In this document: positions 27,481-37,003 of the stretch, one piece after another
How the letters are laid out: each line of letters opens with the position of its first letter
Position numbering within the stretch: the first letter of the stretch is position 1
Assembly: GCA_029212925.1 (NCBI GenBank)
Contig: JARGOB010000001.1
Location: 1-64,000 of the forward strand
Source: Coxiellaceae bacterium
Lineage (GTDB): Bacteria > Pseudomonadota > Gammaproteobacteria > Coxiellales > Coxiellaceae
Length of the DNA stretch: 64,000 nt
Direction of reading: 5' to 3'
Made by a program: the position numbers and the translations under genes
Notes under the pieces: model-generated
Databases searched by the model: none
Told to the model about the DNA's origin: nothing
Seen by the model: the letters and a program-made list of their open reading frames with translations, nothing else

Positions 27481-28761
27481 CTATGGCTGCTGTTGGCGTG
27501 TATCTGTCATCGTTGTGGTGGCAAGGTCTGCGACATTCAATTGTTGTTGATGCAGATCTTCCAGTTTTTTAATCATTGTTGCTATATCACCCTCAAACTT
27601 AAACATGCAGCATTTTTTTAGTTTCTCGAGCTGCTTATCTTTGAAATAAAAACCATTTCTGTCCCTGTGGCAAAAATTCATGTCATTACTGGTGGCAGTG
27701 TGACATGTTTCCTGCGCATCTCTCGCTAGTGTTAATGATTCGATAGCTTGGCGTAGAAATAGTTGGCATGCTTTATCACATGTTTCATCATATTCGCCTT
27801 TTTCTAGCTTGGTTTTTTGTTCTTCGTCATAATAAGTGAATAACTGATAATAGTAGAGCGCAACCAGTAAATTGCCGAGATGGTTATTTTTTTTGGTGAT
27901 TTGGATCAGCTGTCTTTCGAATTTAAGTGGGTTATCTACTAGCTGGTTGGGGTGTTGTTCGTTAGTGGCCATCTTGTTGCATAAGCGAATGACTTGCCTT
28001 TTTTGCGGGCCAAAAGCATTCCATTTGGTCGCTGCTTGTAAGTTGAGTTCTGCATACGCTTCAATTTCAAGTCGGGTATCAGATAGCGTTAATTCATTCA
28101 GCACTTCATCCAATTGATTGAAATTGCTGCTTTCAACCATGCCTTGCAGTTGATGGTAAATGGTGAGATCTTCAGGATCGAAGAATGGGCTATGTCGATG
28201 AAGCTGCTGTAATAATGCTTGTGCTTGGTCTATCTGATTATTTTTGCAATGCAGCGTCACTTGCAGTAGGGCTACTGGTTGCCAGTGGATGTTTGGCAAC
28301 GGTTGTTCGGGGTGCTGTATATAATGATAAAATAAATCAGCATGGTGGATGGCCATATCGAGATGACCGACGTGATATTCCTCCATGCACTGATTGAGGT
28401 TATACAGTAGCTGCATATTGAGTTGATGATCGTAACACGACGTCATATACCCCATCACAACTTCAGCATTCCTGCGACCGGAACTGTATTTTGTGGCAGG
28501 TTCTGGTAATAAGTTCAGCCTTTGCATTGTTTTGCGCCAGTACGAGCTGTAATCGGGGTGATTAATCGTGTGATGGTAGCTTTTCTCTTCTGCCTGGTTG
28601 GGATTAATCGATTCATCGACAGATCTCTGCAAAAAAGCAAAGTAATTGCCATCCGGTATAGCGGAGGGGCTTGGGGTTACTAATTCAATTTCTATTATTG
28701 GTTTTGTAGAAGGTGATTGTTTTAGGAAATCAATCCTTTGAAATAAACTAAAATTACGCAT
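27481..28761 (-). CDS. Unknown protein, 426 aa, helical (TPR-like)
   Basis: I do not recognise a family. From about residue 105 the protein is built of paired amphipathic helices, for example MQLLYNLNQCMEEYHVGHLD, then AIHHADLFYHYIQ, VALLQVTLHCKNNQIDQAQALL and LVALYYYQLFTYYDEEQ, resembling degenerate tetratricopeptide repeats. It is rich in His, Gln and Cys (many Cys in the last 100 residues). No signal peptide. ATG at 28761 lacks a good Shine-Dalgarno. It lies 175 bases downstream of the 1007-aa gene on the same strand and may belong to the same transcription unit. The 175-base gap shows no other feature. A scaffold or protein-binding role is inference. Confidence 0.65.
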   Translation of the reverse strand: MRNFSLFQRIDFLKQSPSTKPIIEIELVTPSPSAIPDGNYFAFLQRSVDESINPNQAEEKSYHHTINHPDYSSYWRKTMQRLNLLPEPATKYSSGRRNAEVVMGYMTSCYDHQLNMQLLYNLNQCMEEYHVGHLDMAIHHADLFYHYIQHPEQPLPNIHWQPVALLQVTLHCKNNQIDQAQALLQQLHRHSPFFDPEDLTIYHQLQGMVESSNFNQLDEVLNELTLSDTRLEIEAYAELNLQAATKWNAFGPQKRQVIRLCNKMATNEQHPNQLVDNPLKFERQLIQITKKNNHLGNLLVALYYYQLFTYYDEEQKTKLEKGEYDETCDKACQLFLRQAIESLTLARDAQETCHTATSNDMNFCHRDRNGFYFKDKQLEKLKKCCMFKFEGDIATMIKKLEDLHQQQLNVADLATTTMTDTRQQQP

Positions 28762-28936
28762 GACTCATTCCATCTTTTTTGGCGTTAACAAGGCGAAACC
28801 CGACGAACACGCAAAGAAATTTAGCACGCATCAAAACCGAACTAAAAAATAAATAGGCAAAAGCCTGGGAAACAGATTACTAAGTATATCGCAAAAAACC
28901 TACATGTAAAGAGTGAGCTATCTCATTAATATATCG

Positions 28937-31900
28937 TTAGATTCCAATACTTTTACGTGGTGCGGTATCTGTTGATGAACAGCTATATAAAGACTCATCT
29001 AGCACATCTTTGATCCTCGGCAAGGCCTTTAATATAGTTGCTGAGAGTATATGATCCCTGTGCTTATTTAAATAAGCACGAAAGTGAGCTTGCACGTTCT
29101 CTGAATAATCGCTAAGGCTAAACGTCGGTCTATTGAGGGTTTGAAGCTCTGCTGTTAACGCCTCTGATGCTGGGTGATCGTATTGCCCTAGTAACTTTAA
29201 GGCGCGTAAAATCAGTAATGGGTCTTGGCGTAAAGTGGCATGGGATATAGTGCTTAATGGAGCTTGTGCTGTCCGCATAACAGCTTCGGGCTCGGATGAA
29301 CCTTCATAATTGAAAATAATATGCTGCCCATCTTTTTGGCAGTAAGTATATGAGCCGTTCGGATTGAAGTCAGCATTGCTGGGTTTGCGTAATTCATTAT
29401 CAAGTTGATTTGTTGGTGGGTAATCTTTGATGGTGATGTCTAGTTCCACTTCTTTGCCGTCAATGTTAAGCGGGAGCTTGGTTGTAAATATCGGTCTCCC
29501 TATACCGTCGGTAATTAAAATAGGACGGTCTAAGCTGTAACCAGGCGGTAGAAGTGATGCAAGTAGAGTGAAATCACCAAAAAATTCAAAATCCCAGTCG
29601 TTCGGTGCCTTATCTGGTGTGATTAGGAAGTCTCGAATAGCGCCGCCGTGCAAGCGTGTGCGCCGTGCTATTTCAGGATTGAGTATCTTGAGAGCTTGCA
29701 TAATGGTTAAGAAGTCAGGGTTATCATAAACAATAACGGTAGGGCCTTCACCGTGAATGACTTCCGATTGCTGTAACCAGGTGGTAGGCGCTAATGTGGG
29801 GTGTGGATGCGCGGGTGTTGCCGCAACCTTTCCTAACATACGGTTAGCATCATCAACTTGTGCTGAAATGCATTTGCGTTGATGTCTTGGGTTAGTTGGG
29901 GTTTTAAATAATTGTGGTGTGCCTTTTTTGGTTGTTGGAGCAAGCCCTAATTTCTTGACTGTTTGATCGGTGCGACTGCCGGGGTACCACTTATCGCGTG
30001 ACTTGGGTGCTGAATGATCGCCGCGTTCTTTACGGCGTTGTGCCGCTAGGGCTTTGATTCTTTTATTGCGCGCATGATTTTTTTGTATGGTATTAAGGTA
30101 CGCTTGTTCACAATTTCCAATTTCGCTAATAACATTGCCGAGCATACTTGAGTACTCACTGGACATACTGTCAGTATGCTCCTTCAATGTTTGTATCTCA
30201 GCCAATGCGCGTGTTGAGTAAGTATTAACTTCTTCTAAATGTGTTTCAATTACGTTCAAGAATGGCAGGTGAGCGCGTAAAAATTGCAGGTAGCATCCTG
30301 CTGCAAACATTGCTTTTTGTGCACGATGGTTAGCATCGCGATCAGGAATGGCGCGTATGGTTTCTAAAAACTCTACCAGTAATCTATTTACGTTTACAAA
30401 ACAAGGTGGCTTGGTTTCACGTATAGCTTGGACGATTATTGTTTTAACATCTTTGGTGAGGTTTGTTAAGTCGATGTGAATGATGCAGCATTGTTTTTCG
30501 AAATCAGGTAGATATGGGAAGAGTTTTATCTTCTCACCTTTACTGCTTGCTGTGGTTGATTCCGGTTTTTCTTCTTCGATACTTGATGGCGTTTCTAAGC
30601 TGTCGATGTATTGTTTTAATCGTTGTTGTTCAGCAGCCTTTCTTCGCTCTATTGCTTGGCACTGTTCAATGTATTTGTTTTGTTCTTGCCTGATCATGCC
30701 AGCATAGCTGTAGTGTTTAGTTATATATACTGTCGTACGAGCGGGGGCTTGTTTTAACCATTCAACGACACCTGGTGGCGCGGCATCATATGAAAGGTGT
30801 TCGTGTGGTGTGACACCGACAACACAAGGGAAGCTATAAATTAGTTTCATTAGTGTTCCAATTTCAGTGTCCAGCAATGATTTTTGATCAGGTATAGCAG
30901 CTAAAGATCTTGATAGCTCCTGTATGAGCTCGATTAGCTTTGTTGCGAGTTCTGTTTCATTAAGCTGTGAAAGGTACGCATAGGTGTCTGTCGTGTACTG
31001 GTTGATATATTCCGCTATGCCGAGATCACCTTTCGCAATAACAAAAGAATGACCAAATAGTTCTTGGCGTAAACCGAGTCGACACGCCAATAGCCAAGCT
31101 AAATCGATGGCAAAGGATATTTCGCTTGCTTTGTCATGAAACTTTACATCACTTCCCCAGTATAGGTTTACTATATACTGCTGAATTATTAATTTACTTA
31201 ACGTAGCCGTCATGAGCTTTGAGTGTGAATTTCCTTGTTTTTCCTTCTGCCGTTCGAGTAGTGGTTGTCCTTCTGCTACTGCATTTTGAAATTGATTGAG
31301 GATGGGTTTAGTAATATCAGGCTTTGATTGAATGATCTGTCCACACCAGTAAAATAGTTTTTCTAAGTTATTTTCTGCTTGGCGAGTAGGGAAACGCATT
31401 AGTTGTTTTTGCAGGTCGATAAGGTGCCTAAATAATAGCGTGTCGCATCTTATTATGCTGTTATGTTCTGGGCAATAAATATATTGTAGAGGTGTGGTGG
31501 TTTTTGCTAATAATTGCAGTGCTTCAGATAAATATTTGACGTTTTTCTCGCGGCAGCCCTTGGCTTTTGGCCAACGTTTGTCGTAAAATTTTTTTTCAGT
31601 CATTATCCGACTTGATAATATTGATTTTTTGACAGCCATCTCTACTGCTGCGCCTCCCTTCCCCTGCAATACATACATTAGGTCGGGGTTGGATCCGTGT
31701 AGGCGCAGATAGGCGGCGTAGTCATAAATTTTCAACAATGCTTGTAAATTATCGTTGATTACGTTGCTAATGGTTGGCCAGTCTGGCGCGCTATGTCCGC
31801 TTCCGGCTTGACTGTGTTCGATTGCGCCTGGGCGTGCTCGTCCGGCACCTGTGCTGGCTTTAGCGTCATGGGCGGCTGGTGCTGTAGCTTTATGTTTTGT

Positions 31901-31960
31901 TGTGTGGCCTTTATGGCCCTTGCTATTAGTCTTTTTCTTTTTTCTGTGGAGTTTTCCCAT
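28937..31960 (-). CDS. 1007-aa protein with C-terminal poly(A)-polymerase/CCA-transferase head domain
   Basis: The C-terminal quarter shows a class II nucleotidyltransferase signature: LHGGAIRDFL (G772, G773, R776, D777), then NDWDFEFFGD with the metal-binding D788 and D790, a third acidic residue D841 in EVELDITIKDY, ADFNPNGSYTY at about 860 (like RDFTINAL of CCA enzymes) and LRQDPLLILRALKL at about 900 (like EDPxRxLRAxRF). The three carboxylates needed for nucleotidyl transfer are present. The N-terminus is a lysine/histidine-rich basic tail (about 1-35, RKKKKTNSKG). Residues 60-430 are helical and unrecognised, 430-480 are coiled-coil and Gln-rich, and about 645-700 is a second basic linker. 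Housekeeping Pcn or Cca enzymes are about 400-450 aa, so this is not one of them. ATG at 31960 follows AAGAGAG. Substrate is unknown; an RNA end is likely. Confidence 0.72.
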   Translation of the reverse strand: MGKLHRKKKKTNSKGHKGHTTKHKATAPAAHDAKASTGAGRARPGAIEHSQAGSGHSAPDWPTISNVINDNLQALLKIYDYAAYLRLHGSNPDLMYVLQGKGGAAVEMAVKKSILSSRIMTEKKFYDKRWPKAKGCREKNVKYLSEALQLLAKTTTPLQYIYCPEHNSIIRCDTLLFRHLIDLQKQLMRFPTRQAENNLEKLFYWCGQIIQSKPDITKPILNQFQNAVAEGQPLLERQKEKQGNSHSKLMTATLSKLIIQQYIVNLYWGSDVKFHDKASEISFAIDLAWLLACRLGLRQELFGHSFVIAKGDLGIAEYINQYTTDTYAYLSQLNETELATKLIELIQELSRSLAAIPDQKSLLDTEIGTLMKLIYSFPCVVGVTPHEHLSYDAAPPGVVEWLKQAPARTTVYITKHYSYAGMIRQEQNKYIEQCQAIERRKAAEQQRLKQYIDSLETPSSIEEEKPESTTASSKGEKIKLFPYLPDFEKQCCIIHIDLTNLTKDVKTIIVQAIRETKPPCFVNVNRLLVEFLETIRAIPDRDANHRAQKAMFAAGCYLQFLRAHLPFLNVIETHLEEVNTYSTRALAEIQTLKEHTDSMSSEYSSMLGNVISEIGNCEQAYLNTIQKNHARNKRIKALAAQRRKERGDHSAPKSRDKWYPGSRTDQTVKKLGLAPTTKKGTPQLFKTPTNPRHQRKCISAQVDDANRMLGKVAATPAHPHPTLAPTTWLQQSEVIHGEGPTVIVYDNPDFLTIMQALKILNPEIARRTRLHGGAIRDFLITPDKAPNDWDFEFFGDFTLLASLLPPGYSLDRPILITDGIGRPIFTTKLPLNIDGKEVELDITIKDYPPTNQLDNELRKPSNADFNPNGSYTYCQKDGQHIIFNYEGSSEPEAVMRTAQAPLSTISHATLRQDPLLILRALKLLGQYDHPASEALTAELQTLNRPTFSLSDYSENVQAHFRAYLNKHRDHILSATILKALPRIKDVLDESLYSCSSTDTAPRKSIGI

Positions 31961-32098
31961 TACATGCTCTCTTAAAATAATAAATAGTAATTAATTTGGA
32001 TTGACTATATATTTGTATTATTACAGTTGTCAACTTAAGGTGATGCCATGACAAAAGAGTGACAGCTTGCTTAGTAGGGTATATCTATGCGAAAAACC

Positions 32099-32107
32099 TG
32101 GTATAAT
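32099..32107 (+). promoter_or_regulatory. Extended -10 promoter of ppa
   Basis: TGGTATAAT is a perfect extended -10 (TG-N-TATAAT), with no clear -35, placed 40 bases before the ppa ATG. Confidence 0.6.
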
Positions 32108-32147
32108 CGCTGCGATTTTCATCTTATTGAACCAATGGAGTAACCCG

Positions 32148-32696
32148 ATGGGTATAGACAGTATTTCGCCCGGTAGTGATTTGGCGAATGATATTAACGC
32201 AATTATTGAAATTCCTGCACACAGCCCAGCCGTTAAGTACGAACTGGACAAAGACAGCGGTATGCTGATGGTAGACCGATTTATGGCAACCTCAATGCAT
32301 TACCCATGTGACTACGGTTTTGTGCCAAATACATTGTCAGCCGATGGTGACCCCGTTGACATCATGGTGGTATCACCAATGCCTCTACAGCCTGGCTGTC
32401 TTATGCGTTGTCGCGCGATTGGTATGTTGCGCATGACCGATGAGAGTGGTGAAGATAACAAAGTGTTAGCGTTACCGATTAAAAAAATCTGTGCGCACTA
32501 TGCTCATTTAGACACCATGGAAGATTTATCGCCTATCCTATTGGAAAGCATTGAGCATTTCTTCGAAAATTATAAAAAATTAGAACCCGGTAAGTGGGTT
32601 AAATTGAATGGCTGGGGTGGTGTTGAAGAGGCCGTTGAAGAGATTAAAACCAGTATCGAAAGACACCAACAAAAGATCACTGAAGAAGTGACTTAA
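32148..32696 (+). CDS. ppa: Inorganic pyrophosphatase Ppa
   Basis: Hydrolyses pyrophosphate to phosphate, pulling biosynthetic reactions forward. ATG at 32148 gives 182 residues (E. coli 175) and has ATGGAG upstream; the longer open frame to 32067 starts before the promoter and is rejected. Family I landmarks are IEIPAHSPAVKYELDKDSG, DRFMATSMHYPCDYGF, the metal-binding signature DGDPVDIMV, then DESGEDNKVLALP and FFENYKKLEPGKWVKLNGW. All the active-site Asp residues of the signature are present. The gene is monocistronic, with a hairpin following it. Confidence 0.97.
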   Translation: MGIDSISPGSDLANDINAIIEIPAHSPAVKYELDKDSGMLMVDRFMATSMHYPCDYGFVPNTLSADGDPVDIMVVSPMPLQPGCLMRCRAIGMLRMTDESGEDNKVLALPIKKICAHYAHLDTMEDLSPILLESIEHFFENYKKLEPGKWVKLNGWGGVEEAVEEIKTSIERHQQKITEEVT

Positions 32697-32710
32697 ATTA
32701 CATTAATAAT

Positions 32711-32734
32711 AGCCCTGCCTAGTCGGGTAGGGCT
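32711..32734 (+). terminator. Hairpin after ppa
   Basis: AGCCCTGCC pairs with GGTAGGGCT (9 bp with one G-U, 6-base loop) 14 bases after the ppa stop. It lacks a T-run, so termination may be partial. Confidence 0.45.
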
Positions 32735-32752
32735 CTGTTCGGAGGGGATTTT

Positions 32753-35700
32753 ATGTTGTTTGATTCGCTCTCATTGTCGCAATCACCTTTGCGTCAAAAG
32801 ATTACTCAAGCTTATTATTTAAATGAAACAGAAGCGGTCGATCGCTTGATTGACTTTGCACGACTTGATCAACAAGCCAGTCGCCAAGCCGGCGATACAG
32901 CGCGAAAACTGATTGAAGCGGTAAGAAAGGATGGCAGTAACCGCTCGGGTATCGAAGCGTTTATGTATCACTATGACTTGTCATGTGAAGAAGGTATTTT
33001 ATTGATGTGCCTGGCGGAGGCGCTATTAAGAATCCCCGATAAAGAAACCGAAAATTTATTAATCGAAGATAAGTTGACCAGTGCTAATTGGGAAGCACAC
33101 TTGGGTTCGTCAGAATCAGGTTTTGTGAATGCCGCTACGTGGGGCTTAAGCATGACGGGTAAGTTGCTTAATAATAAGCAGCGCGGTGGTGAATACATGC
33201 AATCCATTTGGCGCCGAATGTTAAAACGCAGTGGTGAACCAGTGATTCGCCGTGCGGTGCGTGAAGTGATGAAAGTGTTAACTCAGCAGTTTGTTGTCGG
33301 TCGAACTATCGAAGAAGCATTGTCGCGCTCTAAAAAACAAGTGAAGCAAGGGTATAGTTACTCCTATGATATGCTCGGCGAAGCCGCGCGCACACAAGCC
33401 GATGCAGATGAATACTTTAAAGCCTACCAACACGCGATTGAAGTGGTTGGTCGTAAAGCACAACAACACGATATTTTTCAAGCGCCCGGTATTTCAGTAA
33501 AACTATCCGCGCTGCACCCACGCTATGAGTTTGCTAATCAAGAAGTCGCAGTGCCATATCTGGTTGATCGCTTAAAACAATTAGCGTTATCGGCAAAACA
33601 GCATCATGTCAGCTTAACAGTTGATGCGGAAGAAGCTTACCGTTTAGATATTTCACTCGATATTATTGAGCAGGTGTTTGCCGACCCTGATTTGAAAGAT
33701 TGGCAAGGCTTAGGTTTGGCAATTCAAGCGTATCAAAAGCGTTGCTTTTATTTAATAGATTGGTTGGTTGATATGGCAAAGCGCCATAATAAAACGTTGC
33801 AAGTGCGCTTAGTGAAAGGTGCCTATTGGGATACCGAGGTTAAGTTTGCTCAGGTGGAAGGCTACCAAGATTATCCTGTGTTTACCCGCAAAATAAGTAC
33901 TGATGTTAGCTATATTGCTTGTGCTAAAAAATTATTAGCCGCTAATGATGTTATCTATCCACAATTTGCTACGCATAATGCTTATTCAGTTGCCGCTATT
34001 TTGACTTTGATGGGTGATGATATTCATCGCTATCGTTTTGAGTTTCAAAACTTACAAGGTATGGGTAAAGCTTTACATGATACGATCGTAGCGAAACAAA
34101 AATTAAACTTACACTCGCGTATTTATGCGCCTGTTGGTATACACGAAGACTTATTGCCTTACCTGGTAAGACGCTTATTAGAAAACGGCGCCAACTCCTC
34201 GTTTGTCAATAAGGTGGTGGATGACGAAACTTCTATTGATGATTTAATTGAAAACCCCATCGATAAACTGGCCAGTTACAGTGATAAAAAAAACACGCAG
34301 ATTCCGTTGCCCGCTGATTTATATGGCAAGGTAAGAAAAAATTCGGCCGGTATCGACTTAACTGATATTCCTGAGCTAACGGCATTGCAGCAAGGCTTAT
34401 CCGATGCTGAAAAAAACAATTATGCTTATGGTTGTGAGCAAGATAAAAATGCATTGATTCCGGTCTACTCTCCCGCAAATAAGCGCTGCTTAGTGGGTGA
34501 AGTGCATTACGTTAGCCAAGCTGATGTGTCACAAGCGATAGACCAAGCAAGTGCTGCATTTGCGGCGTGGACACGTGGCGATTTAAAAAAGCGTGCAGAT
34601 ATTTTAAATGCTATTGCTGATTCGCTAGAGGAACACAGTGATGAGTTAATGTTTTTAGCCATTCGCGAAGCGGGAAAAACGGTTCCCGATGCAATTGCTG
34701 AAATCCGTGAAGCAGTGGATTTTTGTCGTTATTATGCCGCGCAAGGTAAGAATGTTTTAAAATTAAAAAATATGCCTGGACCAACCGGTGAAACGAATCA
34801 ATTGATGATGCAAGGTCGAGGTGTGGTTTGTTGTATTAGTCCGTGGAACTTTCCAATCGCTATTTTCACTGGACAAGTAACTGCGGCACTAATGGCAGGT
34901 AACTGCGTATTAGCAAAACCCGCAGAGCAAACATCACTAGTAGCCATGCGCGTAGTTGAGCTGATGCATGAAGCGGGTGTGCCTAAAGATGTATTGCATT
35001 GTTTGCCAGGGCGTGGTGAAGATGTGGGTGCGCGATTGGTTGATGATGAGCGTGTAGCCGCAGTTATCTTTACAGGTTCCACTCAAACAGCTAAAGGTAT
35101 ACAAAAAGCGTTAGCTAATCGTCAAGGAGCGATAGTACCTTTGATCGCTGAAACTGGCGGTATCAATGCCATGATCGCTGATTCATCAGCATTGCATGAG
35201 CAGCTCGTTGATGATGTGATTGCTTCAGCTTTTGGTAGTGCAGGTCAACGTTGTTCTGCATTACGAATATTATTTGTGCAGGAAGAGGCTGCTGATGATG
35301 TCATAACTATGTTGAAAGGTGCTATGGCAACATTGAAGGTGGGTGATCCTGCTTTATTGAACACCGATGTTGGGCCGGTAATCGATCAAGATGCACTCAA
35401 TATGTTAAACGAGCATGCGAAGCGTATGGATCAAACTGCAGAGTTGATCTACCGCGTTGATGTGCCTACGCAATTAGAGGGTAACTTTTTTGCGCCATGT
35501 GCTTATCTTCTAAAGGATGCCAGTCAGTTAGACCGTGAAATATTCGGCCCTGTTTTACATGTGGTTCGCTACAAACAAAATGCTTTGGATAGTGTGATTG
35601 ATGGCATCAATGGTTTTGGTTATGGCTTGACCTTTGGTGTCCATAGTCGTATCAGTGACGTGGTTGATTATATTGCTGATCGTATCGAGGTAGGTAATGT

Positions 35701-35890
35701 CTATGTGAATCGCAATATGATTGGCGCGGTAGTTGGTGTGCAACCCTTCGGTGGTTGTCACTTATCAGGTACGGGGCCAAAAGCCGGCGGACCGCATTAT
35801 TTATTGCGTTTATGCGATGAAAAAACCATCACGATAAACACAACAGCGGCCGGTGGTAACGCCAGTTTAATGTCTTTAGGTGATGAATAA
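32753..35890 (+). CDS. putA: Bifunctional proline dehydrogenase / P5C dehydrogenase PutA
   Basis: Oxidises proline to glutamate in two steps: an FAD-dependent proline dehydrogenase (about 120-470; GISVKLSALHPRY, VDAEEAYRLDIS, RLVKGAYWDTEVK, FATHNAYSVAA) and an NAD-dependent aldehyde dehydrogenase (about 560-1010; ISPWNFPIAIFTGQ, AETGGINAMI with the general base region, catalytic Cys834 in GQRCSALR, EIFGPVLHVV). The 1045-residue length and the start at MLFDSLSLSQSPLRQ mean that the N-terminal ribbon-helix-helix DNA-binding domain and the C-terminal extension of E. coli PutA (1320 aa) are absent, so it should not repress its own gene. ATG at 32753 follows GGAGGGG. Proline is a plausible carbon source in a host cell. 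Confidence 0.97.
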   Translation: MLFDSLSLSQSPLRQKITQAYYLNETEAVDRLIDFARLDQQASRQAGDTARKLIEAVRKDGSNRSGIEAFMYHYDLSCEEGILLMCLAEALLRIPDKETENLLIEDKLTSANWEAHLGSSESGFVNAATWGLSMTGKLLNNKQRGGEYMQSIWRRMLKRSGEPVIRRAVREVMKVLTQQFVVGRTIEEALSRSKKQVKQGYSYSYDMLGEAARTQADADEYFKAYQHAIEVVGRKAQQHDIFQAPGISVKLSALHPRYEFANQEVAVPYLVDRLKQLALSAKQHHVSLTVDAEEAYRLDISLDIIEQVFADPDLKDWQGLGLAIQAYQKRCFYLIDWLVDMAKRHNKTLQVRLVKGAYWDTEVKFAQVEGYQDYPVFTRKISTDVSYIACAKKLLAANDVIYPQFATHNAYSVAAILTLMGDDIHRYRFEFQNLQGMGKALHDTIVAKQKLNLHSRIYAPVGIHEDLLPYLVRRLLENGANSSFVNKVVDDETSIDDLIENPIDKLASYSDKKNTQIPLPADLYGKVRKNSAGIDLTDIPELTALQQGLSDAEKNNYAYGCEQDKNALIPVYSPANKRCLVGEVHYVSQADVSQAIDQASAAFAAWTRGDLKKRADILNAIADSLEEHSDELMFLAIREAGKTVPDAIAEIREAVDFCRYYAAQGKNVLKLKNMPGPTGETNQLMMQGRGVVCCISPWNFPIAIFTGQVTAALMAGNCVLAKPAEQTSLVAMRVVELMHEAGVPKDVLHCLPGRGEDVGARLVDDERVAAVIFTGSTQTAKGIQKALANRQGAIVPLIAETGGINAMIADSSALHEQLVDDVIASAFGSAGQRCSALRILFVQEEAADDVITMLKGAMATLKVGDPALLNTDVGPVIDQDALNMLNEHAKRMDQTAELIYRVDVPTQLEGNFFAPCAYLLKDASQLDREIFGPVLHVVRYKQNALDSVIDGINGFGYGLTFGVHSRISDVVDYIADRIEVGNVYVNRNMIGAVVGVQPFGGCHLSGTGPKAGGPHYLLRLCDEKTITINTTAAGGNASLMSLGDE

Positions 35891-35940
35891 GGTGTGCTAC
35901 ACTTGCCCCTCACTCGTTGTGATTTAAGGAGAAACTCGAA

Positions 35941-36639
35941 ATGAAACTTGTTAAGCTAATGGTAATTGCTACTGTTGCAGCAACAGCTAGTATGACAGCA
36001 CAGGCAGCAGCTACTATGAAATTAACCAATCAAACTGATAAGACCAGTTATGCTATGGGGTTAGAAACTGGTATGGCACTGAAATCCCATCAGGCTAAAA
36101 TTAATCCTGCTGCATTTTCTCAAGGGTTAACCGATGGTGTTCAAGGTAACAAGCCGCTGATGACCAAGGAAGAAGTGACTTCAACATTGCGCGCATTCCA
36201 ACAAGAAAGCATTAAAAAAATGCAAAAGAAAATGGGTGCATTAGCAAAAGTTAATATGCAGGCTGGTCAGAAATACTTGGCTGCTAATAAAGCAAAATCA
36301 GGTGTGGTGACATTGCCAAATGGTTTGCAGTATAAAGTTTTAACAGCTGGTAAAGGTGCAAAACCAACAGCTAAAGATAAAGTGACTGTGAATTACGAAG
36401 GTAAATTGATTAGTGGTAAAGTGTTTGATAGCTCTTACAAGCGTGGCAAACCTGCTCAGTTTCCAGTTAATGGCGTGATTCCTGGCTGGACACAAGCATT
36501 GCAATTGATGAAAACAGGTGCCACCTGGATGGTATATATCCCTGCTAAGTTAGCTTACGGAGTGCGTGGTGTTCCTGGTGTTATCGGGCCAAACCAAACG
36601 CTTATCTTTAAAGTTAATTTGATTAAAATCAATTCATAA
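35941..36639 (+). CDS. mip: Mip-type FKBP peptidyl-prolyl isomerase, periplasmic
   Basis: A 232-residue Mip/FkpA homologue, nearly the length of Legionella Mip (233). A Sec signal peptide ends near ASMTAQA. Residues 30-110 are the helical dimerisation domain (SYAMGLETGMAL, PAAFSQGLTDGVQG). The FKBP domain starts about 120 (LPNGLQYKVLTAGKG) and contains VTVNYEGKLISGKVFDSSY, the pocket-lining VIPGWTQALQLM and LAYGVRG, closing LIFKVNLIKI. It helps fold outer-membrane and periplasmic proteins, and homologues aid survival of Legionella and Coxiella in host cells. AAGGAG stands 7 bases before ATG at 35941. Two hairpins follow the gene. Confidence 0.95.
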   Translation: MKLVKLMVIATVAATASMTAQAAATMKLTNQTDKTSYAMGLETGMALKSHQAKINPAAFSQGLTDGVQGNKPLMTKEEVTSTLRAFQQESIKKMQKKMGALAKVNMQAGQKYLAANKAKSGVVTLPNGLQYKVLTAGKGAKPTAKDKVTVNYEGKLISGKVFDSSYKRGKPAQFPVNGVIPGWTQALQLMKTGATWMVYIPAKLAYGVRGVPGVIGPNQTLIFKVNLIKINS

Positions 36640-36649
36640 AATCATATAG

Positions 36650-36679
36650 GCAATTCTCACTCATCAGAGTGGGAATTGC
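36650..36679 (+). terminator. Hairpin just after mip
   Basis: A 13-bp stem (GCAATTCTCACTC / GAGTGGGAATTGC, one wobble) with a 4-base ATCA loop starts 11 bases after the mip stop. A weak U-rich tail (TCCTTGTATT) follows. Confidence 0.6.
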
Positions 36680-36712
36680 TCCTTGTATTAATAATTCTCA
36701 TATCTGCATTTT

Positions 36713-36736
36713 TAGCCTGTCAAGGCTATTTTTTTT
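36713..36736 (+). terminator. Rho-independent terminator downstream of mip
   Basis: TAGCCT-GTCA-AGGCTA is followed directly by eight T residues. It backs up the hairpin at 36650-36679. Confidence 0.75.
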
Positions 36737-36913
36737 ATGGTAAAAAGTTTTCGGTAATCTATTGTTAGCCAATGAGTTACTGGCACTAGTTAAATGGATA
36801 GTGTCAATAAAAGCAAATCAGCTTGTTAGCTTGTGCTATCACTATTGATTATATCTATATTATCTAACAGGCTGAATCAAAAGAATTTATTCAGATAGAT
36901 TTTTCGTAAAATA

Positions 36914-36943
36914 TTGGAATCAGTACATCTGGTGTACTATATT
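36914..36943 (+). promoter_or_regulatory. Pilin promoter with palindromic spacer
   Basis: TTGGAA (36914-36919), an 18-base spacer and TATATT (36938-36943) form a sigma-70-like promoter 60 bases before the pilin ATG. Nearly all the spacer is the perfect palindrome AGTACA-TCTGG-TGTACT (36922-36938), a likely operator. No sigma-54 site (GG-N10-GC type), the common pilA promoter, was seen. The remainder of the 364-base gap holds the two mip terminators. Confidence 0.4.
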
Positions 36944-37003
36944 GTCTGTAGTACTTTAGGAGACATACGTGGGAAAGGAATAATGATGGGGAGGACCATT
37001 CAA

